Source: Piezodorus guildinii (taxonomy: Eukaryota > Arthropoda > Insecta > Hemiptera > Pentatomidae). Taken from it: 64,000 bases of DNA. The position numbers were made by a program, and so were the translations under genes. The notes under the pieces are model-generated. The model was not told the DNA's origin and did not search any database. It saw only the letters and a program-made list of their open reading frames with translations. This document shows positions 1 to 9,516 of this stretch, piece after piece; within the stretch, counting starts at the first letter, position 1; every line of letters begins with the position of its first letter. The stretch spans positions 18,376,635 to 18,440,634 of the forward strand of contig CM041294.1 in the NCBI GenBank assembly GCA_023052935.1, in the 5' to 3' direction.

Positions 1-298
1 TTGAGATAGAGCTGCGATAAAAGACAGGGCCGGTGATTAATACCTGGCAATAAATCGGTCCAGTATAGAGCACTAACTGTTATCAAGACGAATTTGCAAT
101 TGATAGATTTACGACTCCCAGTGTCGGAATCACCTTCACTAACGCGCAGGTCGGGTCCACAAATAGCGTTTTCAGTTTAATCACAGTAGCGAGTTGATCC
201 ATTTAACGTTGTTTTTAGTATATCATGTAAAAATATGGACTTATTAACTAAATAGTTAAGTTAGAATAATAATTATTATTAAATATCGGTTATAATCA
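1..298. other. No gene recognised
   Basis: A+T-rich sequence with no long open frame and no recognisable element. It ends at the poly(T) run that begins a minus-strand LINE fragment. Confidence 0.5.
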
Positions 299-1246
299 TT
301 TTTTTTTTTTTTTTTTTTAGAAACAATTCTTTATTGAGCAATATTACAATCTGTCCAATTTAGGACATTTTTAATAGTGATGAAGTACAACATTCATACT
401 ACATTCACACGATATATAAAAAACAATAAATTTATATAATAATAATACAATATACATGTATACAAAACAAAATCAATAAAATATATGCAAAAGTCACTCA
501 TACCTATATACAATTCACAAGCATACAGCACGTGAGTGGAGAATCCAGCCAATGCTAGAACTCCAATATACATTTTACAAGAGGTCTCGAGGCCACTGCC
601 GTTTCAACCTTCCAGGAGGATAGTAAGGAGTGTGGAGCTGGATAAGGATTGAGCTAGGGGATTAGGGTGATGGATAAGGTTCTGATGAAATTTAGAGAAT
701 TTTAATGGTATAAGGTCTAAAATAAATGGAATATTTAGGTCGCGGTGTAAGGTATGGTTGGATACATAATAAGGAACATTAACTATTGTTCGAAGGACTT
801 TTGATTGGAAGGATTGAATGCGTTTGATGTTAGAAAATTTGGCTGTCCCCCACAGTTCAAGTCCGTAGGTCCAGATAGGTTTCAGTACTGTCTTGTATAT
901 TAGCAGTTTGTTTTCGATAGATAATTTAGAATTTCTGTTCAGTAGTCTGTATAATTGTCCAAATCGTCGATTAAGTTCTTGTCGTTTAAGTCTAGTATGC
1001 GGGTTCCAAGTTAGTCTTTTGTCCAGAAGGAAGCCAAGATACCGGACTGTGTCGGAGAAAGGAAGCGGAATGGAGTTAAAGAGAACTGGAGGGCAGGATT
1101 GTCTTCGAAGGGCAAAGGTGACATGTTTGCATTTGGATTGATTGACTTTGATTCTCCAGTTGTTACACCAGTCTTCAATTGGAGAAAGGTGCGTTTGGAG
1201 GCCTATATATGTAATTTTGGGGTCTAAGTGAGAGGATAGGATACCT
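299..1246 (-). mobile_element. 5'-truncated Jockey LINE, family J3, 3' half
   Basis: A 20-base poly(T) run at 299-318 is the A tail of a minus-strand LINE. Read on the minus strand, the following sequence is a 3' UTR and then the C-terminal part of a Jockey-type reverse transcriptase. Recognisable pieces in order from high to low coordinates are a YLG...LDKRLTW block, IWTYGLELWG and a terminal RLKRQWPRDLL. One small indel near 640 breaks the frame before the C-terminus. Palm-domain motifs are absent because the copy is 5'-truncated near 1,246. The same family recurs at 29.3-30.8 kb and 38.6-38.9 kb. It is a dead copy. Confidence 0.8.
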
Positions 1247-1435
1247 TACTTGGAATCCTCACACTAGACTGAAACGACAAGAAACTGCCTGCAGATACCG
1301 CTTACTACACCACTTACTAGGCAAACGATCAAAACTCTCTATTTACTACAAAGACTCATTTACATGACGATTATCCGACCTATTTGGACCTATGGCATTG
1401 AGCTATGTGGGTCCACTAAACTATCAAACTTCTAT
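1247..1435 (+). mobile_element. Jockey LINE fragment, family J2
   Basis: Translation on the plus strand gives a TWNPHTRLKRQETA block followed by a frame break and then IWTYGIELW-like coding. This matches the open J2 copy at 21.2-22.2 kb. It abuts the opposite-strand J3 fragment at about 1,246. Because the two belong to different families and cover overlapping RT regions, the junction looks like nested insertion and not a 5' inversion of one copy. Confidence 0.65.
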
Positions 1436-1710
1436 TCATAGCGAGTTTATTAGTAGAGGGTTAGGGTATTGGAGTAGGTGCTCAACCTCTTGGTTATTAG
1501 CACCGAATAAATTTGTAGTAACAGATTTGTTTTACTCTTTTTATTTATTTATTTTTCCTTCTATTTTTTTTATTTATTTATTATTGTTTATTTATTTATT
1601 TTTTTATTATCATTATTTTGTTGACAAATTCTGAATTAGTGAATTTATTCCAATTTTTTTATTTATTATTATTACTATTATTTTTTTCTTCATTTATTTT
1701 TTTTTCTTAT
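1436..1710. other. T-rich low-complexity stretch
   Basis: Mostly TTTATT-type low-complexity sequence. It may include the decayed A tail of the minus-strand LINE fragment that follows. Confidence 0.4.
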
Positions 1711-2361
1711 AGTTCCGGGAGCAGAGAACATTCTTTGACGAACCTAATCAGTGAACTAACTGTTTCACTAGAGTCCTTCAAGCTCTCAATCAACGATCTA
1801 GCTTGGTTAAGTTTATCTATTTGTACATGGAATTTGGGGCAGTTCTCAATTATGTGTTTTATTGAGAGAGGCACTCTAAAAAGTCACACATTGGTACGGG
1901 CTGCCTGAGGATGAGATGGAGATGTGAGTCTGCTATGTCCGATGCGAAGTCTCGCCAAAGCAGTTTCCTCGCGGCGATTACTTCGCAATGATGTATTCCA
2001 TGGATCAGGCGATTGCTTGATATTTCTTAATTTATTGGTGTTGTCAAGATCCGACCACACCTGTTCCCAAGCCTGATATATTTTTACCTTAAGGTTATTT
2101 TTTACGTTTTCCTTGATGTAAGTTTGAGTGGATTTGGACGTTTGATAATGCAGCTTCTTTCGCAGCCCTGTCCGCTTCTTCATTACCATCAATGCCTACG
2201 TGGGATGGAATCCACAAGATCACAAGTTCTTTTTTCAGTATTTTTAAATCGCCCACATATTTTCTCATCTTATTAATTAGTGGGTTATCAATGCAAATAT
2301 TATGAAGACTCTTAAGGGCGGATAGGGAATCGGTGCATATAATAAACTTTGACTCATCACG
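1711..2361 (-). mobile_element. LINE fragment encoding RNase H and C-terminus
   Basis: The minus-strand translation contains RNase H signatures: CTDSLSALKS near 2,310 and HVGIDGNEEADRAAKEA near 2,170. These are the central Asp motif and the terminal HxGIxGNExAD motif of the RNase H domains found in I/R1/Jockey-group LINEs. Downstream is a C-terminal region with REETALARLRIGHSRLT, which closely matches the larger copy at 50.9-52.1 kb. Small indels break the frame, so it is a pseudogene. Confidence 0.75.
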
Positions 2362-2861
2362 TGACCTAATAATTTATTAGTATATCATTAACCTGATTCA
2401 AAACTTTCAATAAATAACATAATATTTCTAATTAAACGTTTCTTAAAAAACACTAACCCATTACCCTCACCATTATACTAAACCAATAATAGTAATAAAA
2501 TTCATTATTATGTAACTAAAAAAATAAAATAAAAGCATTGGAAACGTCCAAGACATGAATTAGCAATTTCAACTGATACACAAACACCTCGAAGACAGAT
2601 TATGCAGAAATAAGGCGTGAGGTGGAAGAGAAGCGAGAAATTAGAGAGTGGATGCCTCAGAGAGGTGACAGCTTTATCCATCAAAGCCCAACCTAATGGC
2701 AGCCACTTCAATTTATTAGCCTCTGCCGTGGCCGGATCAAACCCGCCGTCTAAACTATTTGATCGACATGAAGCCCGTTTCCAATCATCCGAAAGCTCAT
2801 AACCTTTCTGTGGGAGTGCGCTCTGTGTATCTAAAATAGTAGTCAATTTATGTTGTACCCT
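2362..2861. other. No element recognised; local GC rise at 2.6-2.9 kb
   Basis: The first half is A+T-rich. About 2,620-2,830 is noticeably more G+C-rich than its surroundings and is open on both strands for 60-130 codons, but no family or splice structure could be recognised. Confidence 0.35.
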
Positions 2862-3785
2862 AAGAAAAAAAATCTGGTGCGGGCAACACACGACTTTCAC
2901 TTATCTCCATTTTTAAAATCAATGAAAGAATTTTCAAATACAGTTAGAGATAAAAATACGTGAAACTCTTTAAGAATTATCTAAATTGAATTTCTTTAAA
3001 AACATGTGTTTTATTAAAAAATCTATTATATTATTATCTAAAATAATCACTTAGTTTTATCGTTTTTTTTTATCTCTCTCTATTAACGTTTAACAGCTTG
3101 TGTATGAGATAATATTTTTTCTAAAATATTTAGCTTTCCAACGGTATATTATACATGTATATTACTGTTCTTATATTAAAAAACAAAAAAATGTATATAA
3201 AAAGTATTTTTTCAGTTTTTTTTCTTTAGTTTGGTATCGAATTCATTCAATTTATATATTTACCTGTTTTTCATCAGTGGTAACAAGATAATAAAGTTAT
3301 TTTTATAGAATCAACCAAATTAAAGGTACTTTAGAAGAAGAAAATTTAAAATATCGGCATTTAAGCCCTGTCAGACCAATTTAATCATAATGTAAACTAC
3401 ATTATATTAAAGCCCGTTAAATTTTACATTGATATAGCGAGTTTAATCAAAATCGTCGGAACCGTTTTCAAGAAATCGAAAAATGGTGCAAAAAGAATGG
3501 AACAAAGTGGCTCTTCTGGTATGATCATTTTGATGAAAAAGGTTTTGTAATGTCTCGGGCGTATATTTGTCTTAAATATGAAATTTCAGTTTGTGTTAAA
3601 CTGAAATTTCATATGACTTACCGTTTCCGCTCAGGAGTTACAACACACACTCAGAATTTTTTGCGAGACTTGGTTATTTGGACTCAGGGGGGCCTAAAAC
3701 GTGTATTTCCGTTGAAAACTGGAATTCGAAAATTTTCACGATCGCAATACTTTCCCTTACTATATATAGTAAGTGAAAGTAAAAA
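2862..3785. repeat. Rep-A dispersed repeat, full copy (copy A)
   Basis: Longest copy of a non-coding family seen five times in the window. One end has ACTTTCACTTA at 2,893-2,903, preceded by a conserved AATCTGGTGCGGGCAACAC flank. The other end is a hairpin at 3,749-3,780 closing with GTAAGTGAAAGT, so the ends carry about 12 bp in inverted orientation. A conserved block just inside reads GTGTATTTCCGTTGAAAAC. There is no coding potential. It could be a MITE-like non-autonomous element; no TSD was found and the superfamily is unknown. Confidence 0.7.
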
Positions 3786-4073
3786 TCTAATGATTGGTTC
3801 ATAACCTTCCCGTAATACACGTAAAACAGACCAAACGTTTATGTTATTGGATTTTTTTTTTAGATAAAAGCGAGGGAATAAGAAGAAAAAAAATGTTTTA
3901 CTCAACAAGTACAAAGCCCAATCATAATTTTTTTCATTGAATTTTTAAGGTAATAATTTTATTTAAATATAAATTTTTCTTTCCAGCACTTTATTCAATA
4001 GAACATACACAACCAGACTCTTTTATAAAATCAGCATACATTGAAACTTTAAAGGATAACACAACCGTTCGCT
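3786..4073. other. A+T-rich spacer
   Basis: No element recognised between the Rep-A copy and the Jockey TSD. Confidence 0.4.
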
Positions 4074-4085
4074 TTATTGCAGAAT
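4074..4085. repeat. Target-site duplication, 3' side of Jockey element
   Basis: TTATTGCAGAAT, repeated exactly at 8,403-8,414. It borders the element's 14-T run (poly(A) on the minus strand). Confidence 0.9.
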
Positions 4086-4239
4086 TTTTTTTTTTTTTAT
4101 CATTTATTTTTACATCCACACCTGTCGCTCAGCCCGTGACAATAAGCGGATTTGATAACAATTGATATAAAAGGCATGTCAGGCATGAGGGAGGTCGATA
4201 CCCATTGGCATCTACTCCTAACTTGAATTTTAAAAGAGT

Positions 4240-6939
4240 TTACTTAAGGAGATCTCTTAGCCAGCTTCTTTTCAGCCTTCTTTGAATATTCCCTGGCATG
4301 TCTGTCGTGGCCATGTTTTGTATGAGTTTGTTAGTTTGTCCGTGAAGTTTGTCAAAAAATTTTATGTAAGAAGTTCGAATGTGATCTTGTACCATTGGTA
4401 TCTGTAAGTCTGTATGTAAAGTTTTGTTACTGACATACCAGGGTGATCGAGTAATAAGTCTTAAAGTTTTTGATTGAAAAGTTTGGATTTTTGCAATCTG
4501 AGTCGGTTTCGCTATTCCATAAATTTGAGAGGCGTATGTCCATATGGGTTTTAGTAAGTAGGTATAAGTATTTAGTTTTTGTCGGATTTTTAAAGAAGAG
4601 TGTTTGTGCAGTAGAGAATATAGAAGTCTTAGTCGATTGTTGAGAGTCAGCCGCTTCTGCTTAATGTGAGGCCCCCATGTCATCCTTCTGTCGAAAGTGA
4701 GTCCTAAGTAATGAACTGTGTTGGTTTGTGTTATCGGTAAGTTTTTTATGTAGACTGGAGGGCAAGTGTCGTGTCGTAGTGTGAAGGTGATGTGTTGCGA
4801 TTTGTCAATGTTGAGTTTTATTTTCCATCTTTTAAACCAGTCTTCTAAATGTTGTAAATAATGCTGAAGGGTCTGTGAAGCCTGAAGTATGTTAGTATGT
4901 CTAGTGAGAAGAGCTGTGTCATCTGCATATGTCGCTATTAATATGTTAGGATGTGTTGGTATGTCATGTGTATAGATAATATATAGTAAAGGTGCGAGAA
5001 TTGATCCCTGCGGAACTCCAGCCCTGATTGGACGAATAGAAGAGGTATCTGTGCCCTGCCGGACAGTAAAAAATCTGTCGGAAAGAAAAGAGAGAAGAAT
5101 AAGATAGTAAGTTGAAGGAAGGAATGATTTAAGTTTAAAAAGCAGTCCATTATGCCAAACTCTGTCGAAAGCTTGAGCTACATCTAGGAATACGCCAGTA
5201 GCAAACAATTTGTCCTCAAGTGCAACGGAAATGTAGTCTGTGACTCTATGTAGCTGGTGTAAAGTTGAGTGTAATGAGCGAAAGCCGAATTGGTGGTCAG
5301 GTAGTATCTGATTGTCTGTCAGTATGTCCAGTATACGTTTATAAATTAGTTTTTCAAAAACTTTTGAGCAAATGGGAAGTAGACTAATCGGTCTGTAAGA
5401 AGAAGGGCTACTAGGATCTTTGTTGGCTTTTTGTATCATCAGTACTTCCGAAAATTTCCATTGCAAAGGGATTTTGGTTGTCCTGAGTATCGCGTTGAAT
5501 AGTGTTGTTAAATAGACTATTGCTTTCCTGGGCATCTGTTGTAGTAGCTCAGCTGTGATGAGGTCATATCCAGGGGCTTTTCTTTTCGGTAAGTTCCTGA
5601 TTTCTACCAGAACCTCATTTGGGGTAAAGGCAGATGGAGGTAAGCAAAGTGGTAAAGGAACGTCAAGGAAATTTTGTATGTGACTTTCATGTTCGATGTC
5701 TTTGTAGTCTGTATGTGGAGTAAAAACTGTCGATAGATGATTCGCAAAGAGTTCAGATTTTTCACTGTCAGACAAGGCAAAAGCACCATCCTCTTTTCGG
5801 AGTGGTACTGACACCTCACGATGCTTTAGCAGCTGTCTCGTTCTCCTCCATAAGCTTCCATCGCCGGTATTAAGGTTTCTAAGAAATGTATCATAGTTAG
5901 TCTGTATGAATTTCTGTATTTGTCGTTTTAGTTCGTTATTTATACGATTGTAAGTCTGTTTGTCCGATGGTAATCTGTCGGTCTGCCATACCTTACGAGC
6001 TCTTCTCTTTGCTCTGATCAAATCCCTAATGTACTGTGGGTAGTTTGGTTGGGTACTACGTTTGCGCTGGGGGAGGGATGAAGACCATGCAGATTCCTGG
6101 ATACTCTTCGTGAAGAATTCAACACCTTCCTCGATTTCATTGTCAGATTTTAATGTTATGGGAACGGAAAGCAACTTATTCAGATTAGCTTTGTAACAAT
6201 CCCAATTTATATTTTCTTGAATTAGCGTAGGGCGCTTTTCCTTTTGACGTGGTTCTTCAAAAAGGACCAATTGTATAAGAGAATGGTCAGAGCAAAGATC
6301 AGAACTAGACCTAACTGTGAAAGGTATGGCGTGCAGTCCTTTAGTCACAAAAAAGTCTAGCAGGTCCGGGGTCTTAAGTCTCGATGTCGGCCAGTAAGTC
6401 GGTGTGTCTGGTGAAATGGTATTTAATGAAAGCTTATGAATCGCCGATTGAAGATTTCTTCCCCTTGGAGTGCATAATCGAGACCCCCATGTCTGATGCT
6501 TAGCATTGAAGTCACCTCCAGCTATGAAGCGTCTTCCCAGTTGTTGAAAAAAGCTGCAAAACATGTCAGGTGTCAGCCTATACCGAGGGGGACAATATAC
6601 CGCTGCTAAGGTTATTGTGTGCTGTGTGGTGTGGAGTGTTATAGCAGTAGCTTGTATGTCTGGTGATTTAGGTAAATGTATAGGATAGTGTTTTAGTGAT
6701 GTTTTGATGATAATGGCTGTTCCTCCGTGTGAAGTGTTATCTGGGTGATCGGTCCTGTAAATAGTGTAGTCCGGGATATTTATTTTGTTACGTGAGGTGA
6801 GGTGTGTTTCTGTTATCAAGGCAATGTCTGTTCTTTTTTCATGTAAGTATATGTCAAGTTCGGTTTTATGTTGAATCAGTCCATTTGTATTCCACAGAAG
6901 GATAGACAGAGAACCTACAGTCAAGCCTTTACGGTCCAT
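4240..6939 (-). CDS. Jockey ORF2: endonuclease and reverse transcriptase
   Basis: 899-residue polyprotein. The N-terminal apurinic-like endonuclease (about residues 10-225) shows WNTNGL, ITETHLTS, GGTAIII, GGDFNAKHQTWGS and SDHSLIQL, the expected catalytic motifs. The reverse transcriptase follows (about 440-720), with KAPGYDLI, SYRPISLLP, AQAFDRVWH, GVPQGSILAPLLY and the active-site TYADDTALL. The C-terminus ends RLKRSWLRDLLK. In the family, the endonuclease nicks the target and the RT copies the element's RNA from the nick. The chosen ATG at 6,937-6,939 overlaps the ORF1 stop (ATGGACCGTAA), suggesting translation by termination-reinitiation. Length and motif order are normal for Jockey, and no RNase H domain is present. 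Confidence 0.93.
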   Translation of the reverse strand: MDRKGLTVGSLSILLWNTNGLIQHKTELDIYLHEKRTDIALITETHLTSRNKINIPDYTIYRTDHPDNTSHGGTAIIIKTSLKHYPIHLPKSPDIQATAITLHTTQHTITLAAVYCPPRYRLTPDMFCSFFQQLGRRFIAGGDFNAKHQTWGSRLCTPRGRNLQSAIHKLSLNTISPDTPTYWPTSRLKTPDLLDFFVTKGLHAIPFTVRSSSDLCSDHSLIQLVLFEEPRQKEKRPTLIQENINWDCYKANLNKLLSVPITLKSDNEIEEGVEFFTKSIQESAWSSSLPQRKRSTQPNYPQYIRDLIRAKRRARKVWQTDRLPSDKQTYNRINNELKRQIQKFIQTNYDTFLRNLNTGDGSLWRRTRQLLKHREVSVPLRKEDGAFALSDSEKSELFANHLSTVFTPHTDYKDIEHESHIQNFLDVPLPLCLPPSAFTPNEVLVEIRNLPKRKAPGYDLITAELLQQMPRKAIVYLTTLFNAILRTTKIPLQWKFSEVLMIQKANKDPSSPSSYRPISLLPICSKVFEKLIYKRILDILTDNQILPDHQFGFRSLHSTLHQLHRVTDYISVALEDKLFATGVFLDVAQAFDRVWHNGLLFKLKSFLPSTYYLILLSFLSDRFFTVRQGTDTSSIRPIRAGVPQGSILAPLLYIIYTHDIPTHPNILIATYADDTALLTRHTNILQASQTLQHYLQHLEDWFKRWKIKLNIDKSQHITFTLRHDTCPPVYIKNLPITQTNTVHYLGLTFDRRMTWGPHIKQKRLTLNNRLRLLYSLLHKHSSLKIRQKLNTYTYLLKPIWTYASQIYGIAKPTQIAKIQTFQSKTLRLITRSPWYVSNKTLHTDLQIPMVQDHIRTSYIKFFDKLHGQTNKLIQNMATTDMPGNIQRRLKRSWLRDLLK

Positions 6940-8245
6940 GAGCAGGGACGAAGGCTTGAGTAAATTGTGCTAACTGCTGAAGAATGCTGAAAAGAGGCTG
7001 GATAAGGTTATTTAGACCGTATAGTAAAGTAAAAATTTGAGGATTCTCACAAGAGGGCATCGGCTGAGAATTGCCTGGCCTCATACCTGACATACTTACA
7101 TATTCGTTTTGTCTTCTTTCTGAGGAATGTAACTGCTGCTGCGAGCCAGAGGCTGGTCCTCTTTGAGTAGGCTGAGGTTGCTGTGGCTGTAGAGGCAGTG
7201 GAAAATCTTGCGGCATCAATGGAGGAGCGGCAGGTTGAGCTGGCACGGTTCTCTGGTGAGGATGAGTTCGCGAGCCTCGAAGTGTTCTCAATTCTTTCAG
7301 GGTTTGACATCCCCTATAGTTTGCCGGGTGAGCTCCTTGGCAATTTGCACATGTAGCGGGTGTATCTCGAGGTTTCTGGCAGGAAGAGCTTTGGTGTTGT
7401 TGCCCGCATCTGACACATTTAGGTATGTGGTAACAATAGCTCTTAGTGTGACCGTACTGTTGACAGCGATTACACTGAGGAATAATTTTCTTCTTACGAG
7501 GTTCTTCGACGATCACTCGTGTGTAGTAAATTGATTTAATTTGAAATATATTTTCGTTGTATGTTTGTTTACTAATATCAACGAAAAACATTGGCAACGG
7601 TTCCTTAAATCGGGATATTACATTGTTGACGTTTACTACATCATATCCATAACCTTTTAATGCCTCTACGATAGCAGAGTGTGGAGTTAAGTAATGGAGA
7701 TTTTTGATAACCACTCGTGGACATCTATCTTCAGGAAGCTGAAATGTGTGAAAATCCGCTTCTTGTTTTCTGAGAGAGCTAACAATGTCACGGTAGTATT
7801 GAGGTGTTTGCGGATATACACAAATATTTTTAGCCGTGGATTTTAGGTTAAATGAATTTGGACCACATACCTTTTGTAGAAATTGTACAAAAGCTGAGTA
7901 GTTTTCTACTCCGTTAACGAAAATAGGTGGAGGTTTATCGTTCGTCTTTTGTGCTGTTTCTTTTTGTTGGGTTTCATCACTATTTGTTAAAATTTGAAAT
8001 CTATTGAAAGTTGATGTGGATGGAGTTGATTTGGTTAGGTTTGAAGTTGTCGGAGTTGATATAGTGGGCCGTTTTTGTTTTTTTGGGTCGCTTTCGCCTT
8101 CTGAATGGCGTTTTCGACCTGTAACTATCTCCCACACACTTTCACATTGAGAATCGTTAGTTGCATTTAAGTCTATCGCTTCCATATCACTAACACTGTC
8201 TGAAGCCGAGGAGGGCTCCGTCATATTACCTGTTCCTTCGCGCAC
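6929..8245 (-). CDS. Jockey ORF1: Gag-like RNA-binding protein
   Basis: 438 residues. A low-complexity Ser/Thr/Lys-rich N-terminus is followed by an RRM-like segment (PRVVIKNLHYLTPHS...) and then three CCHC zinc knuckles at roughly residues 255-315: CNRCQQYGHTKSYC, CVRCGQQHQSSSC and CANCQGAHPANYRGC. A Pro/Gln-rich tail follows. This arrangement is typical of Jockey-clade ORF1 proteins, which coat the element RNA as ribonucleoprotein. The first ATG is at 8,243-8,245; a second in-frame Met seven codons later is possible. The frame is intact and lies in +1 relation to ORF2. Confidence 0.92.
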   Translation of the reverse strand: MREGTGNMTEPSSASDSVSDMEAIDLNATNDSQCESVWEIVTGRKRHSEGESDPKKQKRPTISTPTTSNLTKSTPSTSTFNRFQILTNSDETQQKETAQKTNDKPPPIFVNGVENYSAFVQFLQKVCGPNSFNLKSTAKNICVYPQTPQYYRDIVSSLRKQEADFHTFQLPEDRCPRVVIKNLHYLTPHSAIVEALKGYGYDVVNVNNVISRFKEPLPMFFVDISKQTYNENIFQIKSIYYTRVIVEEPRKKKIIPQCNRCQQYGHTKSYCYHIPKCVRCGQQHQSSSCQKPRDTPATCANCQGAHPANYRGCQTLKELRTLRGSRTHPHQRTVPAQPAAPPLMPQDFPLPLQPQQPQPTQRGPASGSQQQLHSSERRQNEYVSMSGMRPGNSQPMPSCENPQIFTLLYGLNNLIQPLFSILQQLAQFTQAFVPAHGP

Positions 8246-8402
8246 ACACTTACTTAATTAATAAGTTTTATAAATTAGTATGTTCCTAACACACACACCT
8301 AATAAAATTAAGTTTTATTCATTTTAAATAGTGAAAAAACTTCATTAACAAAAAACTAACCTTATACACGGTCAAGCTAAACATCTGTTCTTATCCATCA
8401 TC

Positions 8403-8414
8403 TTATTGCAGAAT
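8403..8414. repeat. Target-site duplication, 5' side of Jockey element
   Basis: Exact second copy of the 12-bp TTATTGCAGAAT found at 4,074-4,085. Confidence 0.9.
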
Positions 8415-8517
8415 AAACCTAAAATTTAATTTTTTTTTTATGCACGTTCAACAACTAAATCCAACCACGAGAAAGCTTTCTCAAAGTTAGAGACTTTATA
8501 GTGCTCTTCATGTTAAG

Positions 8518-8798
8518 TTTATTTATTTAACGTCACTTTATGCTACTGTGGCTAATCGGACGATGCTACAGTGGGAGTCCTAAATTGTGCCTATCCAGGT
8601 TTTATTAGGATAGGGATCTTTAATTACTACCTGACATCGCACAGGCTCGGGACCTCCTTTTAACGTCCCCTCCGAAGGACGGCATAACTGAGGATGTTTT
8701 ACTCCCATTAAAAAATCCTAGGACCACCCGCGGGTTTGAACCCGTGATCTTTGGTATAGGAGGCTGTTACGCTAACCACCCAGCTACAAATGAACCCC
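8518..8798 (-). mobile_element. SINE1, tRNA-derived, copy 1
   Basis: On the minus strand the head has a Pol III A-box-like TAGCTGGGTGG and a B box GGTTCAAACCC. A conserved body with TCCTAGGATTTTTTAATG and GGAGGGGACGTTAAAAGG follows, and the tail is TAAATAAATAAA. Seven copies occur in the window, and this one has all three parts. Transcription would start from the internal boxes. Confidence 0.85.
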
Positions 8799-9080
8799 TT
8801 CATGTTAAGTAGATCCCATGTATTTTTTATTAATTAAATTATAATTTGATCATTAATAAAGCAAACCATATAAAATATAATTAAACTAGTGACCCACACC
8901 TGTTTCTCAATGGTACAATTGGAATGTGGTGTCATTCATGTTTAAAAAAACACTTTATGACTGATTCATTGGCGTAGACCTATCATTATTACATTTAAAC
9001 ATAAGACTAAATGAGAAACATGAAATGTCGAATAATCCCAAACTGGTTTAGTTAATTTATTTATTTTTTGTTATTTTAAG
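8611..9080. repeat. 470-bp direct repeat, left copy
   Basis: Starts TAGGGATCTTTAA and ends TTTGTTATTTTAAG. It matches 9,517-9,988 over its whole length with scattered substitutions. It contains the tRNA-like half of SINE1 and about 270 bases of A+T-rich flank. Confidence 0.85.
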
Positions 9081-9516
9081 ATGGATGGATGGATGTGAAA
9101 CGTGGCCGTTTACTTTGAAGGGTGAACAACGGCTTAAGGTTTTCGAAAATAAGGTATTGAGTAAAATATTTGGTCCGAAGAGAGATGAGGCCACTGGGGA
9201 GTTTACAAGGTTGCCCAACGCGGAATTGCGGAACTTGCATCCTGTGAATATAATTGAGCTGATTGCATCGCGGAGACTTAAATGGGCGAGTAAAGTTGTT
9301 GGGCTCGATGACGAGCGGATTTCGAGAAAGTTGGTATTTGCTGATCCGACTGGTATGCGTCCGAAAGGTAGGCCGAAGCGGAGGTGGGAGGATTGCGTTA
9401 AGGCTGATCTCGGGAGCTTGGGATTGAATGGTGAACATTGGACGAGTCTGTGTAAGCGGAATTTAGTGGTATCGGCATCGAACCTTCGGGTTCGGTAAGC
9501 CTATTATTATTATTAT
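9081..9516 (+). mobile_element. 5'-truncated LINE, family K
   Basis: C-terminal LINE coding plus a short 3' end. It ends with a CGAACC-TTCG-GGTTCG hairpin at 9,479-9,494 and an (ATT)n tail. It sits exactly between the two 470-bp direct repeats. Other K copies are at 11.4-12.1, 33.0-33.2 and 41.4-41.8 kb. Confidence 0.8.
9085..9498 (+). pseudogene. LINE K C-terminal reverse-transcriptase fragment
   Basis: 137 open codons: CETWPFTLKGEQRLKVFEN, then KIFGPKRDEATGEF, NIIELIASRRLKWASKV and GRPKRRWEDCVKADLGSLG. This is the C-terminal 'ENKVLRKIFGPKRDE...RRPKGRPKRRWED' region seen in many arthropod LINE polyproteins, downstream of the polymerase palm. No catalytic residues are present. The apparent ATG comes from an ATGG repeat at the truncation point and is not a genuine start. 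Confidence 0.75.

Larger units (their letters stand above)
4086..8402 (-). mobile_element. Full-length Jockey LINE with both ORFs open
   Basis: About 4.3 kb bounded by a 12-bp TSD. Reading on the minus strand: a 5' UTR of about 157 bases (8,246-8,402), ORF1 (438 codons), ORF2 (899 codons) overlapping ORF1 by 11 bases, a 3' UTR of about 140 bases, and a 14-base A tail. An AATAAA-type signal lies just before the tail. Full length, TSD and two uninterrupted ORFs point to a recent insertion that may be retrotransposition-competent. Activity cannot be judged from sequence alone. Confidence 0.92.

Noticed and set aside
299..1435. A single LINE with a twin-priming inversion
   Set aside because: The two opposed fragments belong to different Jockey families and cover overlapping parts of the RT.
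2508..2900. 130-codon minus-strand frame in a local GC rise
   Set aside because: No family motif, no splice or start context, and partly overlaps Rep-A. Kept only as an unexplained patch.
7047..7534. Open frames inside Jockey ORF1 on both strands
   Set aside because: They overlap the zinc-knuckle region of a clearly real ORF and have no recognisable domains.
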